Shown piece after piece: positions 1 through 8,281 of a stretch of 64,000 nt of DNA. The notes under the pieces are model-generated. The model ran no database searches. It had not been told where the DNA came from and was given only the letters and a program-made list of their open reading frames with translations. The first letter of the stretch is position 1; each line of letters begins with the position of its first letter. Both the position numbers and the translations under genes were made by a program. The stretch comes from Billgrantia montanilacus (GTDB taxonomy: Bacteria > Pseudomonadota > Gammaproteobacteria > Pseudomonadales > Halomonadaceae): assembly GCF_003336675.1 (NCBI RefSeq), contig NZ_QPII01000004.1:62001-126000 (forward strand). Reading direction: 5' to 3'.

Positions 1-192
1 TCGCTCGGTCGCTGTGGCGTAAATCGTTCCTTTCTCCATCATCATGCTCATGGCATCGGGGATGGTCATGGTGCCGCTGGCCATCATCATGGTGCGGCGG
101 GCGATCACCTCACCGGAAGAAATCAGCATCTGGTTGTAGGAAGATGCGATCTTCATCCATGCGAACATCATGTTCATCGGGTTATTCGACAT
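1..192 (-). CDS. Partial small helical protein of the 'antifreeze/phasin-like' type (C-terminus outside window)
   Basis: Only the first 64 codons are visible; the gene runs off the left edge. The start ATG at 192 is preceded by an AGGAG ribosome site about ten bases upstream. The protein is methionine-rich and predicted helical, with a Ser-Gly-Glu-Val-Ile-Ala-Arg-Arg-Thr stretch followed by several Met residues and a MTIPDAMSMMMEKG segment. This resembles short proteobacterial proteins loosely labelled antifreeze or phasin-like. That label says nothing firm about function; I infer family likeness only. Confidence 0.55.
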   Translation of the reverse strand, partial: MSNNPMNMMFAWMKIASSYNQMLISSGEVIARRTMMMASGTMTIPDAMSMMMEKGTIYATATER

Positions 193-611
193 TTGTCGGG
201 TACTCCTCGTAATTTAGGTCTTCGATCTGGTGCTTGTTCATGGGGATTGCTCTTGGAGATTGCCCCTGTGGATAGCGGGTATCCACGCTGAGCCTCGCCA
301 TGAAGCCATCGGGACTCAGAGTTAGAGACATATTAACCTGACCCGAGACCTGTGTCGGTGCGCTGGCCCACATTCACCACTCGGCCGTTTTCCGACCTTT
401 CATGGTTGCTGGCCTTTCCAGATGATTTGAGCGCATCCGTAGCGAGGCAGATCAGCGCGCTCAATGGATTCGGATAGTGATCAGAATGGGCATGGTGGCG
501 GGGGCGGTGTGCTGATTGAATCTGGCTGACAACGGCAGCGATCCTTTATGATCGTGTTCATGTGCTGAGCGCCACAGTATGCCCCATTGAACGTCATGCG
601 AGGAACACGTT

Positions 612-1226
612 ATGCCTCTGGAACTCTGGCTCTCCTTCTGCCTGGCCTCACTATTGATCATCGCGTCCCCCGGCCCCGCCGTGGCTCTGCTGGTCACCAC
701 CGGGGTCAACCGTGGGCGACGGGCGGCCCTGGCCATGCTTCCCGGCTTCTTCCTGGGTGACCTGCTGGCCATGATCCTATCGTTCGCCGGGGTCGGCGCA
801 CTCCTGATGGCTTCCGCAGAGCTGTTCCAGATATTGAAATGGCTCGGGGCGGCCTATCTGCTGTACCTGGGTATCAAGATGTGGCGCGAGGCCGGCCAGT
901 TGGGCGATCTGCAGCCCACGGGCACGGATATTCGGCTCGGTACGGCCAAGGCGTTTCTCGTCACCGCGCTGAACCCCAAGAGCCTGGCCTTCTTCATGGC
1001 CTTCATGCCCCAGTTCGTGGCACCCAGCCAGCCTTTGTTGCCGCAACTGGCCATCCTGTTCTCGACCTTCCTGGCCATCGGCGTGCTCAGCGACCTTGCC
1101 TTCACCTTCCTGGCGACCAGCGGCGGCCGGATGCTGAGCGCACGGCTGCGCCGTATCCTGCACCGCACCGGTGCCGGCAGCCTGATCGGGGCGAGTGCCC
1201 TGGTCGCCGCCATGCGGCGGCCTTGA
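612..1226 (+). CDS. LysE/RhtB family translocator
   Basis: A 204-residue inner-membrane exporter of the LysE/RhtB superfamily, which exports amino acids or related metabolites. The N-terminus has the family pattern LIIASPGPAVALLVTTG (residues about 14-30), followed by five or six hydrophobic segments, the usual length and topology. The middle motif ALNPKSLAFFMAFMPQF (about residues 119-135) is also typical. The start ATG has an AGGAA ribosome site. It stands alone and converges on the DadA-like gene. The substrate cannot be told from sequence. Confidence 0.88.
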   Translation: MPLELWLSFCLASLLIIASPGPAVALLVTTGVNRGRRAALAMLPGFFLGDLLAMILSFAGVGALLMASAELFQILKWLGAAYLLYLGIKMWREAGQLGDLQPTGTDIRLGTAKAFLVTALNPKSLAFFMAFMPQFVAPSQPLLPQLAILFSTFLAIGVLSDLAFTFLATSGGRMLSARLRRILHRTGAGSLIGASALVAAMRRP

Positions 1227-1263
1227 GGGTGCCGGGTGCGCCGCTTTCGTAGAGACCTCACAT

Positions 1264-2505
1264 TCAGAAGCGATCGACGCGGAACGGCGTCATATCCACC
1301 GCGGGCTCTTCGCCATCCATCATCTGGGCGAGCAGCTCTCCGGTGGCCGGGCCCAGGGTAAAGCCCTGATGGCCGTGGCCGAAGGCGAGCCACAGCCCCG
1401 CCTTGTCGGGGGCCGGGCCGATCACCGGCTTCATGTCGGGCAGGCAGGGACGGGCGCCTTTCCAGGGCTGGCCGTCACGACGTTTGCCCAGCGGGAACAG
1501 CTTGCGTGCCACCTTCTCGGCGGCGGCCAGTTGCTTGTACTGGGGCGGCGAGTCCAGGTCGGCAAGCTCGGCGCCGGTGGTCAGGCGAATCCCGGCGCGC
1601 ATCGGCTCGAGCAGGAACCCCTTCTCGGCGTCCATGACCCAGTGGTTGAGCTTGGCTCCCTCTTCGGCGGAGTAGTGCATATGGTAGCCGCGCTTCACGA
1701 ACAGCGGCACCTTCATGCCCAGCCTCGCCAGCAGCTCGCCGGCCCAGGGCCCCAGGGCCACCACCACCTCATCTGCCTCCAGGGCCCCCTCGCTGGTCTT
1801 GACCTGCCAGCCGCCCTCTACCTGGAGCACGTCCTCGACGCTGGCCTGCATCACCTGGCCGCCCTGTTCAGCAAAGCTGCGGGCGTAGGCTTGTACCAGG
1901 CCGCCCGGGTCCGAGACCATCCAGGGCTGCGTCCAGTAGATCGCCCCGATCAGCCCCTTGCCCAGATGCGGCTCCTTGGCGTAGAGCGCCTCGGCGTCAA
2001 GCACCTCATACTCGACCCCGAAGCGCTCGTGGTTCTCCCTGGCCGTTTCCTGGCGCTCCTCGAACTCCTTGCGGGTGCGGTAAAGCTCCAGCCAGCCGCC
2101 CTTGCGCACCAGCGCCTCGGCGCCGGCGGCCTCGATCATCGGCGCGTGGGCATCCTGGCAGCGCATGATCAGCGACGCCCACTCGCGCACGATGCGCTCG
2201 TAGCGCTTACCGCTCGAGTTCAGCCAGTAGTTCAGCAGCGGGCCCGCCGCGTTCATCATGCCGGTGGGGCGGTAGCGGATATCCACCTTGCGGTTGGGTA
2301 GCACCCGCAGCAGGGTGCCGATATCGCGGGGGAAGGCGTAGGGGCGCACCGCCTCACGCTGGATGATGCCGGCATTGCCGAAGGAGGTCTCGAGCCCCGG
2401 CTCGCGGCGGTCCACCAGCGTGACGTCATGACCGCGACGCACCAGATGCCAGGCCACTGATACGCCGACCATGCCGGCACCAAGAACGATGATATTGCGG
2501 GCCAT
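1264..2505 (-). CDS. DadA-like FAD-dependent D-amino acid dehydrogenase / oxidoreductase
   Basis: A 413-residue DAO-superfamily flavoenzyme. The N-terminal Rossmann motif VLGAGMVGVSVAWHL (about residues 7-21) binds FAD, and the C-terminus carries the second FAD contact region GLWLAFGHGHQGFTLGPATG (about 371-390). These enzymes oxidise amines or D-amino acids and pass electrons to the membrane chain. Length and motifs match DadA-like proteins, but the true DadA substrate set cannot be assumed. The start ATG has an AGGGAGA ribosome site. A short perfect hairpin (2535-2555) lies in the leader. Confidence 0.85.
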   Translation of the reverse strand: MARNIIVLGAGMVGVSVAWHLVRRGHDVTLVDRREPGLETSFGNAGIIQREAVRPYAFPRDIGTLLRVLPNRKVDIRYRPTGMMNAAGPLLNYWLNSSGKRYERIVREWASLIMRCQDAHAPMIEAAGAEALVRKGGWLELYRTRKEFEERQETARENHERFGVEYEVLDAEALYAKEPHLGKGLIGAIYWTQPWMVSDPGGLVQAYARSFAEQGGQVMQASVEDVLQVEGGWQVKTSEGALEADEVVVALGPWAGELLARLGMKVPLFVKRGYHMHYSAEEGAKLNHWVMDAEKGFLLEPMRAGIRLTTGAELADLDSPPQYKQLAAAEKVARKLFPLGKRRDGQPWKGARPCLPDMKPVIGPAPDKAGLWLAFGHGHQGFTLGPATGELLAQMMDGEEPAVDMTPFRVDRF

Positions 2506-2534
2506 GAAGGTCTCCCTGCCGATGTATATAGAAA

Positions 2535-2555
2535 GCTCCGCCCATGGGGCGGAGC
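2535..2555 (-). terminator. Short GC hairpin in the leader of the DadA-like gene
   Basis: The sequence is a perfect nine-base stem with a tiny loop. On the minus strand it is followed by a T-rich run, so it could act as a terminator or attenuator. It sits only 30 bases before the DadA-like start codon on the same strand, so it either ends transcripts entering from upstream or attenuates this gene. Function is inferred from structure alone. Confidence 0.4.
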
Positions 2556-2763
2556 CTGTGATGCCTGGAGTTTAGCAGTACTTCTCATAAAATCGGCAAC
2601 ACGCTGATAATTAAGATGATAGATCTATTATTGAAATAAAAGTCAGAATATTTACTCAAAAAATGGAGGCTATATAGAATTATTTTGCCGCTGGATTGGT
2701 GGCGGCGCGCGGACTAGCATCAATGGAGTCAATCCTGCAGAGAAGCGACGGGGAGAGACGGTA

Positions 2764-2851
2764 ATGCTGAAGGCGGTATTGCTCGATATCAGTGGCGCGC
2801 TGCGAGGCGAGCCTGGCCGAGCTGGTCGATACGCTGCTGGAAACGCGCTAG
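2764..2851 (+). pseudogene. Remnant of a HAD-superfamily hydrolase with a large internal deletion
   Basis: A good ribosome site (GGGGAGAGACGG) precedes an ATG. The first 13 codons read MLKAVLLDISGAL, the N-terminal signature of HAD-type hydrolases with catalytic Asp in DISG. The very next bases, in another frame, read EASLAELVDTLLETR and stop, which looks like the C-terminal end of such a protein. Almost the whole middle is therefore missing. The stop overlaps the stop of hipA on the other strand. Confidence 0.5.
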
Positions 2852-4119
2852 CGACGCGCCATCCCAGCTTTCCACCGTTCCGGTAGCTTGTGACAATGAC
2901 TCAGCAGATGCTGCTGTAGCCTTTCCAATAGCGCTTGTTCGGTGCCGTGGTGGGTCACTGCGCCGAGGGTATCGAGCGTGCTTTCGATGGCGATGGGCAT
3001 GCGTTCGGCGAGTTCTAGCCCTTGGTGTAGGAAGTAGCGTGGTTGGAAGCGCAGCGAGCGTGCCAGCGCTTCGAGGTGCGAGCGTTCGATGTTGCCGGGG
3101 CGATCCTCGTCGGCGATGCGAAACGCGAAGCGGCGCGAGAGCCCGCTATAGAGCGTCGTGCTCATCAGATCGTAGAACGGTGCCAGCCGAGGACCCTCGT
3201 TGGTGTAGAGGATGGCGAGGTTCTTGGCGTGGCTGTCGTTGTTGCCGACCAGCAGGTTGAAGAAGAACCAAGCGATCAGCCGCTGCAAGTCCTTGGCCGG
3301 GGTCCCGACCTGCTGCAGGAGTTCGCGGCAGCGTGTCAGGCCGGGGCCGCCGTCGCTTTCATATTTGATTGACGAGGGAGTGCCGGCGAGTTGGCAGAAA
3401 TCGAGTTGGTGCAGGCGCCGTAGTCCGCCCTGTTCATCGGGAACCCGGTCGTAGCGGCGTACCAGGCAGGCGCGTGTCTCGGGCTGGTAGCTGGTCTCGG
3501 CGACCTCGAGCCCGAGCTCGGCGGCCAGCCGCATGCAGAAGGTCTCGTTGATGGCGGAGCTCCATACGCCCCTCAGGCCCTGGATGTCCGGCTTGAGGAT
3601 ATGGCTGGAAGGCGCCGATCCTTCCGGTATGGCGGGGCTCCCGTCTTCCAGCACCATCAGGAGTAGCTTGTCCTGAGCGCCGGCCAGCGAGATGCGGGCT
3701 TCCTCTCCTTGTTGCGAGAGCAGTGGGCCCCGTTCCCTGTGTTGCAAGTGCTCCGCCAACGCTTCCCAACTGATGGGGCGATAGTGCGGCGGAGCCGGTG
3801 ACTCGCCCGGTGGCAGCAAGGTGAAGCCGCTGGCCGTGTCCCCACCGATGGCCTTCAGCAGGCCGAAAACGGTCGTGGTGTGGTGGCGAAGTTCCAGATG
3901 GTGGCGCAGGTCGCCTTCCGGCAGCAGGTTCTCGAAGTAGGCCAGCACCGCATCGCCAACGTGAGCCTGCTGCGTGAGCGGCAGCGAGGGCGAGAGACTG
4001 ACCGCTTCAGGATGCTCCAGCCATTCAGGGGCATACTCGAAGCGCAGCGGTTGAGCGTCGTAGAGCCGGCCGACAGGCTTGTCGCCGTGGTAAACCGCCA
4101 AGGTGTCGTCACGCGCCAT
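2848..4119 (-). CDS. hipA: HipA family serine/threonine kinase toxin
   Basis: A 423-residue HipA-type kinase, the toxin of a type II toxin-antitoxin pair; E. coli HipA phosphorylates glutamyl-tRNA synthetase and causes growth arrest. Visible motifs, counted from a possible upstream GTG at 4131: SLAGAQDK (about 148-155, ATP-binding region), the catalytic-loop motif VGNNDSHAKN (about 295-304) and the metal-binding FYDLMST (about 319-325). The kinase core looks intact. The ATG start at 4119 overlaps the antitoxin stop; the GTG at 4131 is an alternative. Co-transcribed with hipB and presumably autorepressed through the three operators upstream. Confidence 0.88.
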   Translation of the reverse strand: MARDDTLAVYHGDKPVGRLYDAQPLRFEYAPEWLEHPEAVSLSPSLPLTQQAHVGDAVLAYFENLLPEGDLRHHLELRHHTTTVFGLLKAIGGDTASGFTLLPPGESPAPPHYRPISWEALAEHLQHRERGPLLSQQGEEARISLAGAQDKLLLMVLEDGSPAIPEGSAPSSHILKPDIQGLRGVWSSAINETFCMRLAAELGLEVAETSYQPETRACLVRRYDRVPDEQGGLRRLHQLDFCQLAGTPSSIKYESDGGPGLTRCRELLQQVGTPAKDLQRLIAWFFFNLLVGNNDSHAKNLAILYTNEGPRLAPFYDLMSTTLYSGLSRRFAFRIADEDRPGNIERSHLEALARSLRFQPRYFLHQGLELAERMPIAIESTLDTLGAVTHHGTEQALLERLQQHLLSHCHKLPERWKAGMARR

Positions 4120-4372
4120 GTCGGCTGCCACCCTTGCGCCGCACGACGACCTCGAGACCCATCAGGTCCAGCACGTCCAATACCTTCTGCAGCTGCAGTG
4201 TCGGCTTGCCCCGCTCCAGGTCGACGATGAAACGGTTGCCGGTGCCGGCCAGGCCGGCGAGGTCGATCTGCAAGAGCCCCTGTTCGGCGCGCAGCTGGCG
4301 TACCAGCTTGCCGAGGTCTTCGCTGTGGCGAATGGGGGTGGCCAAGGGGGCAAGAGAGTCGTTGGTAGGCAT
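4109..4372 (-). CDS. hipB: HipB-like XRE antitoxin and repressor
   Basis: An 87-residue helix-turn-helix protein of the XRE/Cro class. The HTH lies around residues 20-55 (LGKLVRQLRAEQGLLQIDLAG followed by NRFIVDLERGKPT), the usual HipB layout. It should neutralise HipA and, with HipA, repress the operon. It overlaps hipA by 11 bases, which suggests translational coupling. Three near-identical palindromes beginning 17 bases upstream of its start are the obvious operator set. Confidence 0.88.
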   Translation of the reverse strand: MPTNDSLAPLATPIRHSEDLGKLVRQLRAEQGLLQIDLAGLAGTGNRFIVDLERGKPTLQLQKVLDVLDLMGLEVVVRRKGGSRHGA

Positions 4373-4388
4373 GGGAACCTTCGAGATG

Positions 4389-4404
4389 ATTACCGTTCGG
4401 TAAT
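4389..4404. promoter_or_regulatory. hipBA operator O1
   Basis: The 16-mer ATTACCGTTCGGTAAT is a palindrome except for the central pair. It lies 17 bases upstream of the hipB start codon. Two further copies follow at exactly 50-base steps. HipB-type repressors bind inverted repeats of this kind, so I assign it as an operator by position and symmetry. Confidence 0.8.
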
Positions 4405-4438
4405 TCTAGGCCCGGCTCTCCTGTTCCACAATGAAATA

Positions 4439-4454
4439 ATTACCGAACGGTAAT
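4439..4454. promoter_or_regulatory. hipBA operator O2
   Basis: The 16-mer ATTACCGAACGGTAAT has the same ATTACCG and CGGTAAT arms as O1 and differs only at the centre. It starts 50 bases from O1, close to five helical turns, so repressor dimers would sit on the same DNA face. Confidence 0.8.
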
Positions 4455-4488
4455 TCTGGTGGAATTAAAGGTACGATAAGTGGGGGAA

Positions 4489-4504
4489 ATTACCGATCGG
4501 TAAC
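4489..4504. promoter_or_regulatory. hipBA operator O3
   Basis: The 16-mer ATTACCGATCGGTAAC keeps both arms with one change at the last base and has a perfect central GATC. It starts 50 bases from O2. It is the most distal of the three sites; I found no fourth copy at the next 50-base step on either side. Confidence 0.75.
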
Positions 4505-4609
4505 TCTGTCCAGCATCAGTAGATTCAGGTATCGTCGTTGGCTTGCCGCGCTAAAACGGTGTTTGGTCTTGGCGCTTCGCCCCGTCGGCGCACCTCCGCT
4601 AAGCGTGCA

Positions 4610-4786
4610 TCAGTCGCGCGGGATCTTCTTCAAGCGCTCATCGGCGCGCTTCACCGTTTTCATCTTTTCCGGCCGCTTCATGGCTTTCCAATGGCGTATC
4701 TCCTCCACCGTGCGGCCGCAGCCGGTGCACAGGCCTCCCGATAGTTGGCAAATCGAGACACAGGGACTTTCGATCTTCTTGGCCAT
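4610..4786 (-). CDS. DUF1289 domain small protein
   Basis: A 58-residue protein starting MAKKIESPCVSICQ. It has the DUF1289 hallmark of four cysteines in a CxxxC ... CxxC pattern (C9, C13, C20, C23: SPCVSIC and GLCTGCGRT), followed by the family's basic EEIRHWKAM region. The cysteines probably bind a metal; the function of the family is unknown. Its start codon directly follows the stop of the upstream gene (4787), so it is the last gene of the CobW-WD40 operon. Confidence 0.88.
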   Translation of the reverse strand: MAKKIESPCVSICQLSGGLCTGCGRTVEEIRHWKAMKRPEKMKTVKRADERLKKIPRD

Positions 4787-5152
4787 TCAGTGCCTCATGG
4801 TCTTGGTGCGTAGCCGACGCTGCCAGTCGCCGCCGTGTTCCCGCTGGCACGCCTCTTCGCTGTCGAAGTCGAGATGCCTTGAGGCGTCGCCGACATCGAC
4901 GCCGGCATCAACCAATGCCTCGGCGGTCAGGTCATTGATGCAGCGTCGGGCATCGCCCTTGAGCGCGTTCGCCAGGTTGGGGTGGGTATCGAACACCCAG
5001 GTGACCACCAGGCTCTCGGGGAAGCGCTGGTAATCGACCTCGTGGGTCAGCCAGCAAAAGCCGGGCAGTAGGGGCTTGGCCTGCTCACAGGCATGTGTCA
5101 GCGAAGCGGCCAATCGCCGCTCCATCTTGCCGCGTTCTTTCTTGGCAATCAT
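4787..5152 (-). CDS. Conserved hypothetical protein of gammaproteobacteria
   Basis: A 121-residue soluble protein with no cysteine-rich or membrane segment. The pattern KPLLPGFCWLTHEVDYQRFP, then SLVVTWVFDTH and a C-terminal FDSEEACQREHGGDWQRRL, matches a widespread uncharacterised family that is sometimes misnamed a Fis regulator. I do not see a Fis HTH. It has a GGAG ribosome site and lies 16 bases after the WD40 gene, with DUF1289 immediately following, so all four genes appear co-transcribed. Confidence 0.8.
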   Translation of the reverse strand: MIAKKERGKMERRLAASLTHACEQAKPLLPGFCWLTHEVDYQRFPESLVVTWVFDTHPNLANALKGDARRCINDLTAEALVDAGVDVGDASRHLDFDSEEACQREHGGDWQRRLRTKTMRH

Positions 5153-5168
5153 TCATTCTCCAAACTGT

Positions 5169-6185
5169 TCAGCCTGACACGGGAAAAAGCCCCGCGAAGC
5201 CCTTGTCGGTGCCAAAGGCCAGCCACGCGCCATTGGGGGACCAGGCCATGGCCGTGATGGCGCCGTCTCCCGGCGGTTTGATGATGACTTCCTGGCCGCT
5301 CTGAATGTCAGCCACGGTGACCTGGCCGTCATCGTAACCGATCCCGAGAATGGGGTGGGCTGGATCCCCCGCGACGGCCGTTACCAGTGCGCTCGAGCTG
5401 TCACCGGGCGTCTCCGGGGTGCGTCCCTTGGGGCCCTTGCGACCCTTGAACGGCCAGCAGGGGGCGCAGTTCGAACCACTGGTGGCCAGGTAGCGTCCGC
5501 CATTGAACCAGGACCATGATTTTACCTTGGTGGCGTAGCCGCTCATGACCAGATCGTCCTTGTCCTCCAGCCGCCAGCCATGAATGCAATCCTCCTGCAT
5601 GGCCGAGAGCACGAAGCGGGCGTTGGGGCTCCACGTCACCGACAGGTGCGAGCCGGGACATGTCAGGGGCACCGGCGTGGCATCGGCGGAGCGCGCGGAG
5701 CATAGGGTGACGCCGCCATAGTGTGCCACCGCGATCCGGTAGCCGTCCGGCGAGAAACAGATACCGCCCACCGTACTGGGAAACTCGCGCACGATCTCGT
5801 CGCGGCCCTCGGCGTACAGATGCAGGCGCTTGCCTTCGGAGCAGGCGACTACCCCGTTGGGATGGCTGGCGACATGATCGACCCAGCGCCCCGGGAAGGT
5901 GGCGAGATCGTGCAGCGTGCCATCCACGGCGATCCGCACGAAGCGGCCATCGTCGCCCCCGCTCACGAAGCCCTCGCCCGGTGCGGCGGCCATGCTCAGC
6001 GACACTCCCTCGTGCACCTCGATGCGTCCGGGCGCCTGCTGGCTCCCGGCGGGCAGCAGGTAGAGGCTGCCGTCGCCAAGGGCAAAGGCGAGGTTGTTCG
6101 CTGCGTCGAAGCATGCCGACAGCACATACGCCGACCACTGCCATTGGTGACCCAACTGCTCGAGGATCGGGGCGGGTTGGCTCAT
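5169..6185 (-). CDS. WD40-repeat protein linked to a CobW GTPase
   Basis: A 338-residue protein made of repeated beta-propeller-like units. Recognisable blades include [21 protein letters not shown] (about residues 143-163), [20 protein letters not shown] (about 185-204) and the last blade [20 protein letters not shown] (about 316-335). No signal peptide is visible, so it should be cytoplasmic. It overlaps the CobW stop by ATGA, indicating translational coupling. WD40 proteins of this kind next to COG0523 GTPases have no proven role; metal trafficking is an inference from the operon and its Zur box. Confidence 0.85.
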   Translation of the reverse strand: MSQPAPILEQLGHQWQWSAYVLSACFDAANNLAFALGDGSLYLLPAGSQQAPGRIEVHEGVSLSMAAAPGEGFVSGGDDGRFVRIAVDGTLHDLATFPGRWVDHVASHPNGVVACSEGKRLHLYAEGRDEIVREFPSTVGGICFSPDGYRIAVAHYGGVTLCSARSADATPVPLTCPGSHLSVTWSPNARFVLSAMQEDCIHGWRLEDKDDLVMSGYATKVKSWSWFNGGRYLATSGSNCAPCWPFKGRKGPKGRTPETPGDSSSALVTAVAGDPAHPILGIGYDDGQVTVADIQSGQEVIIKPPGDGAITAMAWSPNGAWLAFGTDKGFAGLFPVSG

Positions 6186-7168
6186 GCTTGCTCCCGGGAG
6201 GTAGGGGAGGCAACCACACAGGCATCGAAGCCCGCCTGGAGCTTATCGGCATCGAGATCGCGGCCGATGAAAACCAGACGGCTGTGGCGCGCTTCATCGC
6301 TCTGCCAGGGCTGGGTGGCCGTGCCGTTTGCCAGCATGTGCACGCTCTGGAAGACGTAGCGCCGCTCCTGGCCCAGCAGGTCGAGAATGCCCTTGCAGCG
6401 CAGGATGTTGACGCCGTCGATGCGCAGCACCGCGGCAATCCATTTCTCGAATCGCTCGGGAAGCAGCGGGCGAGTCGCCGTCAGCGAGATGCTCTTCACC
6501 TGCTCGTCATGCTCATGGGCGTGCTCCTCGGAGAGGAACTCCGGTTCCAGGGAGATGATCCTCTCCAGGTCGAACGCGCCCAGCCCGATCGCCTGCTCCA
6601 GTGGAATGTCGCAATGGTTGGCGGCAATGATCCGCGTATAGGGATTGATCGCGCGGATGCGCCGTTCGAGGGCCTGGCGTTCGTTGTCATCGACAAGGTC
6701 GATCTTGTTGAGCACGACGACATCGGCAAAGGCGACCTGCTCGGCGGCTTCCGGACTGTCGTCGAGCCTGGCGGGAAGGTGCTTGGCATCGACGACGGTC
6801 ACCACGGCGTCCAGCTCCGTCTTGCTGCGCACGTCGTCATCGACGAAGAACGTCTGGGCCACGGGGGCGGGGTCGGCCAGCCCGGTGGTTTCGATGATGA
6901 CGGCGTCGAAACGGTCGATGCGCTTCATCAGGCCTGAAATGATACGTATCAGGTCACCGCGTACGGTGCAGCAGATACAGCCGTTGTTCATTTCGAAGAC
7001 TTCTTCGTCGGCCCCCACCACCAGGTCGTTGTCGATGCCCAGCTCGCCGAACTCGTTGACGATGACGGCATAGCGCTTGCCGTGGTCCTCGGAAAGGATG
7101 CGATTGAGCAGCGTCGTCTTGCCTGCTCCCAGATAGCCTGTCAGGACGGTGACCGGGACTTTTGCCAT
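6182..7168 (-). CDS. CobW/COG0523 family GTP-binding metallochaperone (first copy)
   Basis: A 328-residue P-loop GTPase. Visible are the Walker A loop GYLGAGKTT (residues 11-19), the metal-binding CxCC motif CICC (C64, C66, C67), ETTGLADP for Walker B/switch and VVLNKIDLV for guanine recognition. A His-rich stretch [11 protein letters not shown] could bind metal, and the C-terminal CobW_C domain follows. COG0523 proteins deliver zinc or other metals to client proteins, often under zinc starvation. I chose the ATG at 7168, with GGAG six bases upstream, over a TTG at 7180. A Zur-like box lies 26 bases upstream. Confidence 0.9.
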   Translation of the reverse strand: MAKVPVTVLTGYLGAGKTTLLNRILSEDHGKRYAVIVNEFGELGIDNDLVVGADEEVFEMNNGCICCTVRGDLIRIISGLMKRIDRFDAVIIETTGLADPAPVAQTFFVDDDVRSKTELDAVVTVVDAKHLPARLDDSPEAAEQVAFADVVVLNKIDLVDDNERQALERRIRAINPYTRIIAANHCDIPLEQAIGLGAFDLERIISLEPEFLSEEHAHEHDEQVKSISLTATRPLLPERFEKWIAAVLRIDGVNILRCKGILDLLGQERRYVFQSVHMLANGTATQPWQSDEARHSRLVFIGRDLDADKLQAGFDACVVASPTSREQA

Positions 7169-7193
7169 GGTGGGCTCCAAAACTTGATCGAAA

Positions 7194-7208
7194 TGGTACG
7201 ATATAACA
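7194..7208. promoter_or_regulatory. Probable Zur box upstream of the CobW-WD40 operon
   Basis: The sequence TGGTACGATATAACA closely matches the gammaproteobacterial Zur pattern built on TGTTAT...ATAACA; one arm is perfect and the other degenerate. It lies 26 bases before the CobW start, a repressing position. A better copy of the same motif sits before the second CobW gene at 18579. Assignment is by motif and gene content. Confidence 0.65.
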
Positions 7209-7517
7209 TAGCATCTAAGGGCGTCGAACTCATGTCGTCGGTTAGAGGCCTCACTTCGAGATTCAGACTGAACGGCGTTTCCGAGTGCGTTTTAGCTGCT
7301 CGGATCCGCCGCCCAACGTTCCGGTCGCTTGCGACAGTTGCTCCTCAGCCCTTGATGTGAGCATCCATGCCTGTCGCACCGAATTAAAGCGAAAGACGTC
7401 GTTGCCGATAACGCCATGGGCAGGATTTCCTGCCATGAGTACGGTGCTTCAGGTGCGTTTGGGAAATGTCTTTCTGATGACATCGATGAATAGAGAAACG
7501 ACAATTTTGGAGAAGGG
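7209..7517. other. Intergenic region between the Zur box and the lipoprotein gene
   Basis: About 300 bases without a convincing gene on either strand. A small inverted repeat (GCAGGA/TCCTGC) is near 7421-7434. The right end holds the GGAGAAGG ribosome site of the lipoprotein gene. I see nothing else. Confidence 0.4.
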
Positions 7518-7973
7518 ATGAAGATGAAGGCGGTAATTCTATTGGCTGTGGCCTTGCTGGTGTCCGGCTGTACCATTCATCAGAAGGTGGAGCCTGTGCA
7601 GATCGACAGTGGCCATCGGCTGTGTATCGTCGAGAACCCTGCGGTGCGTGAGGGCTTTCTGGTGGAATTTTCATCGGCGCTGGATCACAAGAATATCGCC
7701 TACGAGATAGTTGATGAATCGGCCGTGGCAGCTTCCTGTGAATGGGTAGCGCGATACACTGCCAACTGGTCATGGGACCTGGCATTGTACATGTCGTATG
7801 CCGAAATCAAGATCTATCGCAACGGAAGCCTCGACGGTGAGGCGATTTATGATTCCAGGCGTGGCGGTGGAAATATGAATAAATTCATTGATGCCGAATC
7901 CAAGATTCGAGAGCTGGTAGATCAGCTGTTGAACATAAAAATGGCATCAGTATTCAGAAGCAACATCGGCTGA
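7518..7973 (+). CDS. Sbal_3080-like family lipoprotein
   Basis: A 151-residue lipoprotein. The signal peptide ends in the lipobox LLVSGC (Cys about residue 18), followed by TIHQKVEPVQ. The mature part has CIVENPAVREGFL, then YTANWSWDLALYMSYAEIKIYR and a C-terminal SRRGGGNMNKFIDAESKI, which match a family of gammaproteobacterial lipoproteins known as Sbal_3080. Function is unknown; cell-envelope location is inferred from the lipobox. It has a GGAGAAGG ribosome site and is followed directly by a decayed hipBA copy. Confidence 0.82.
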   Translation: MKMKAVILLAVALLVSGCTIHQKVEPVQIDSGHRLCIVENPAVREGFLVEFSSALDHKNIAYEIVDESAVAASCEWVARYTANWSWDLALYMSYAEIKIYRNGSLDGEAIYDSRRGGGNMNKFIDAESKIRELVDQLLNIKMASVFRSNIG

Positions 7974-7989
7974 ATGTAATACGTGCTTC

Positions 7990-8275
7990 GGGCCAGTTCC
8001 ACATCGCCAGCGTAACGTGCTGTGTGAGCGACAGCGCGAGGCTCACGGCTGCAGGATGCCCCTGCCATGGGGGCATACTCGAAGTGCAGCGGTGGCCCGG
8101 GTTGCAGCCTGCCAACCCATTGATCGGTGTGTTAAACCTCCAGTGTGCCATCACACCCCATGACGAACGCCACTCTCGCGTCGCACGACTACCTCGAGCC
8201 CCAGCAGGTCCAGCACGTCCAATACCTTCTGCAGCAGCTCTTGCTCGGCATGTGGCTGGCGTAACAGCCTTTATC
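7990..8275 (-). pseudogene. Decayed second copy of hipB-hipA (junction region only)
   Basis: This stretch aligns by eye to 3940-4300 of the intact hipBA locus. Shared blocks include GGGGCATACTCGAAG and the hipB segment CAGGTCCAGCACGTCC with its AATACCTTCTGCAGC continuation, plus CTGGCGTA further on. Between them are substitutions and deletions, including one inside hipB. Only the start of hipA and part of hipB remain, and no open frame survives. It lies between the lipoprotein and the truncated AraC gene. Confidence 0.75.
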
Positions 8276-8281
8276 GCCGAC

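Noticed and set aside
182-373. 63-codon minus-strand frame overlapping the first gene by 11 bases
   Set aside because: No ribosome site, no recognisable motif, and composition unlike a folded protein. The ribosome site of the next gene lies inside it.
1195-2301. 368-codon plus-strand frame opposite the DadA-like gene
   Set aside because: It is antisense to a gene with clear FAD motifs, and its His/Gly/Leu-rich composition is typical of shadow frames in high-GC DNA.
5723-6937. 404-codon plus-strand frame across the WD40 and CobW genes
   Set aside because: It runs antisense to two motif-rich proteins and has no family signature.
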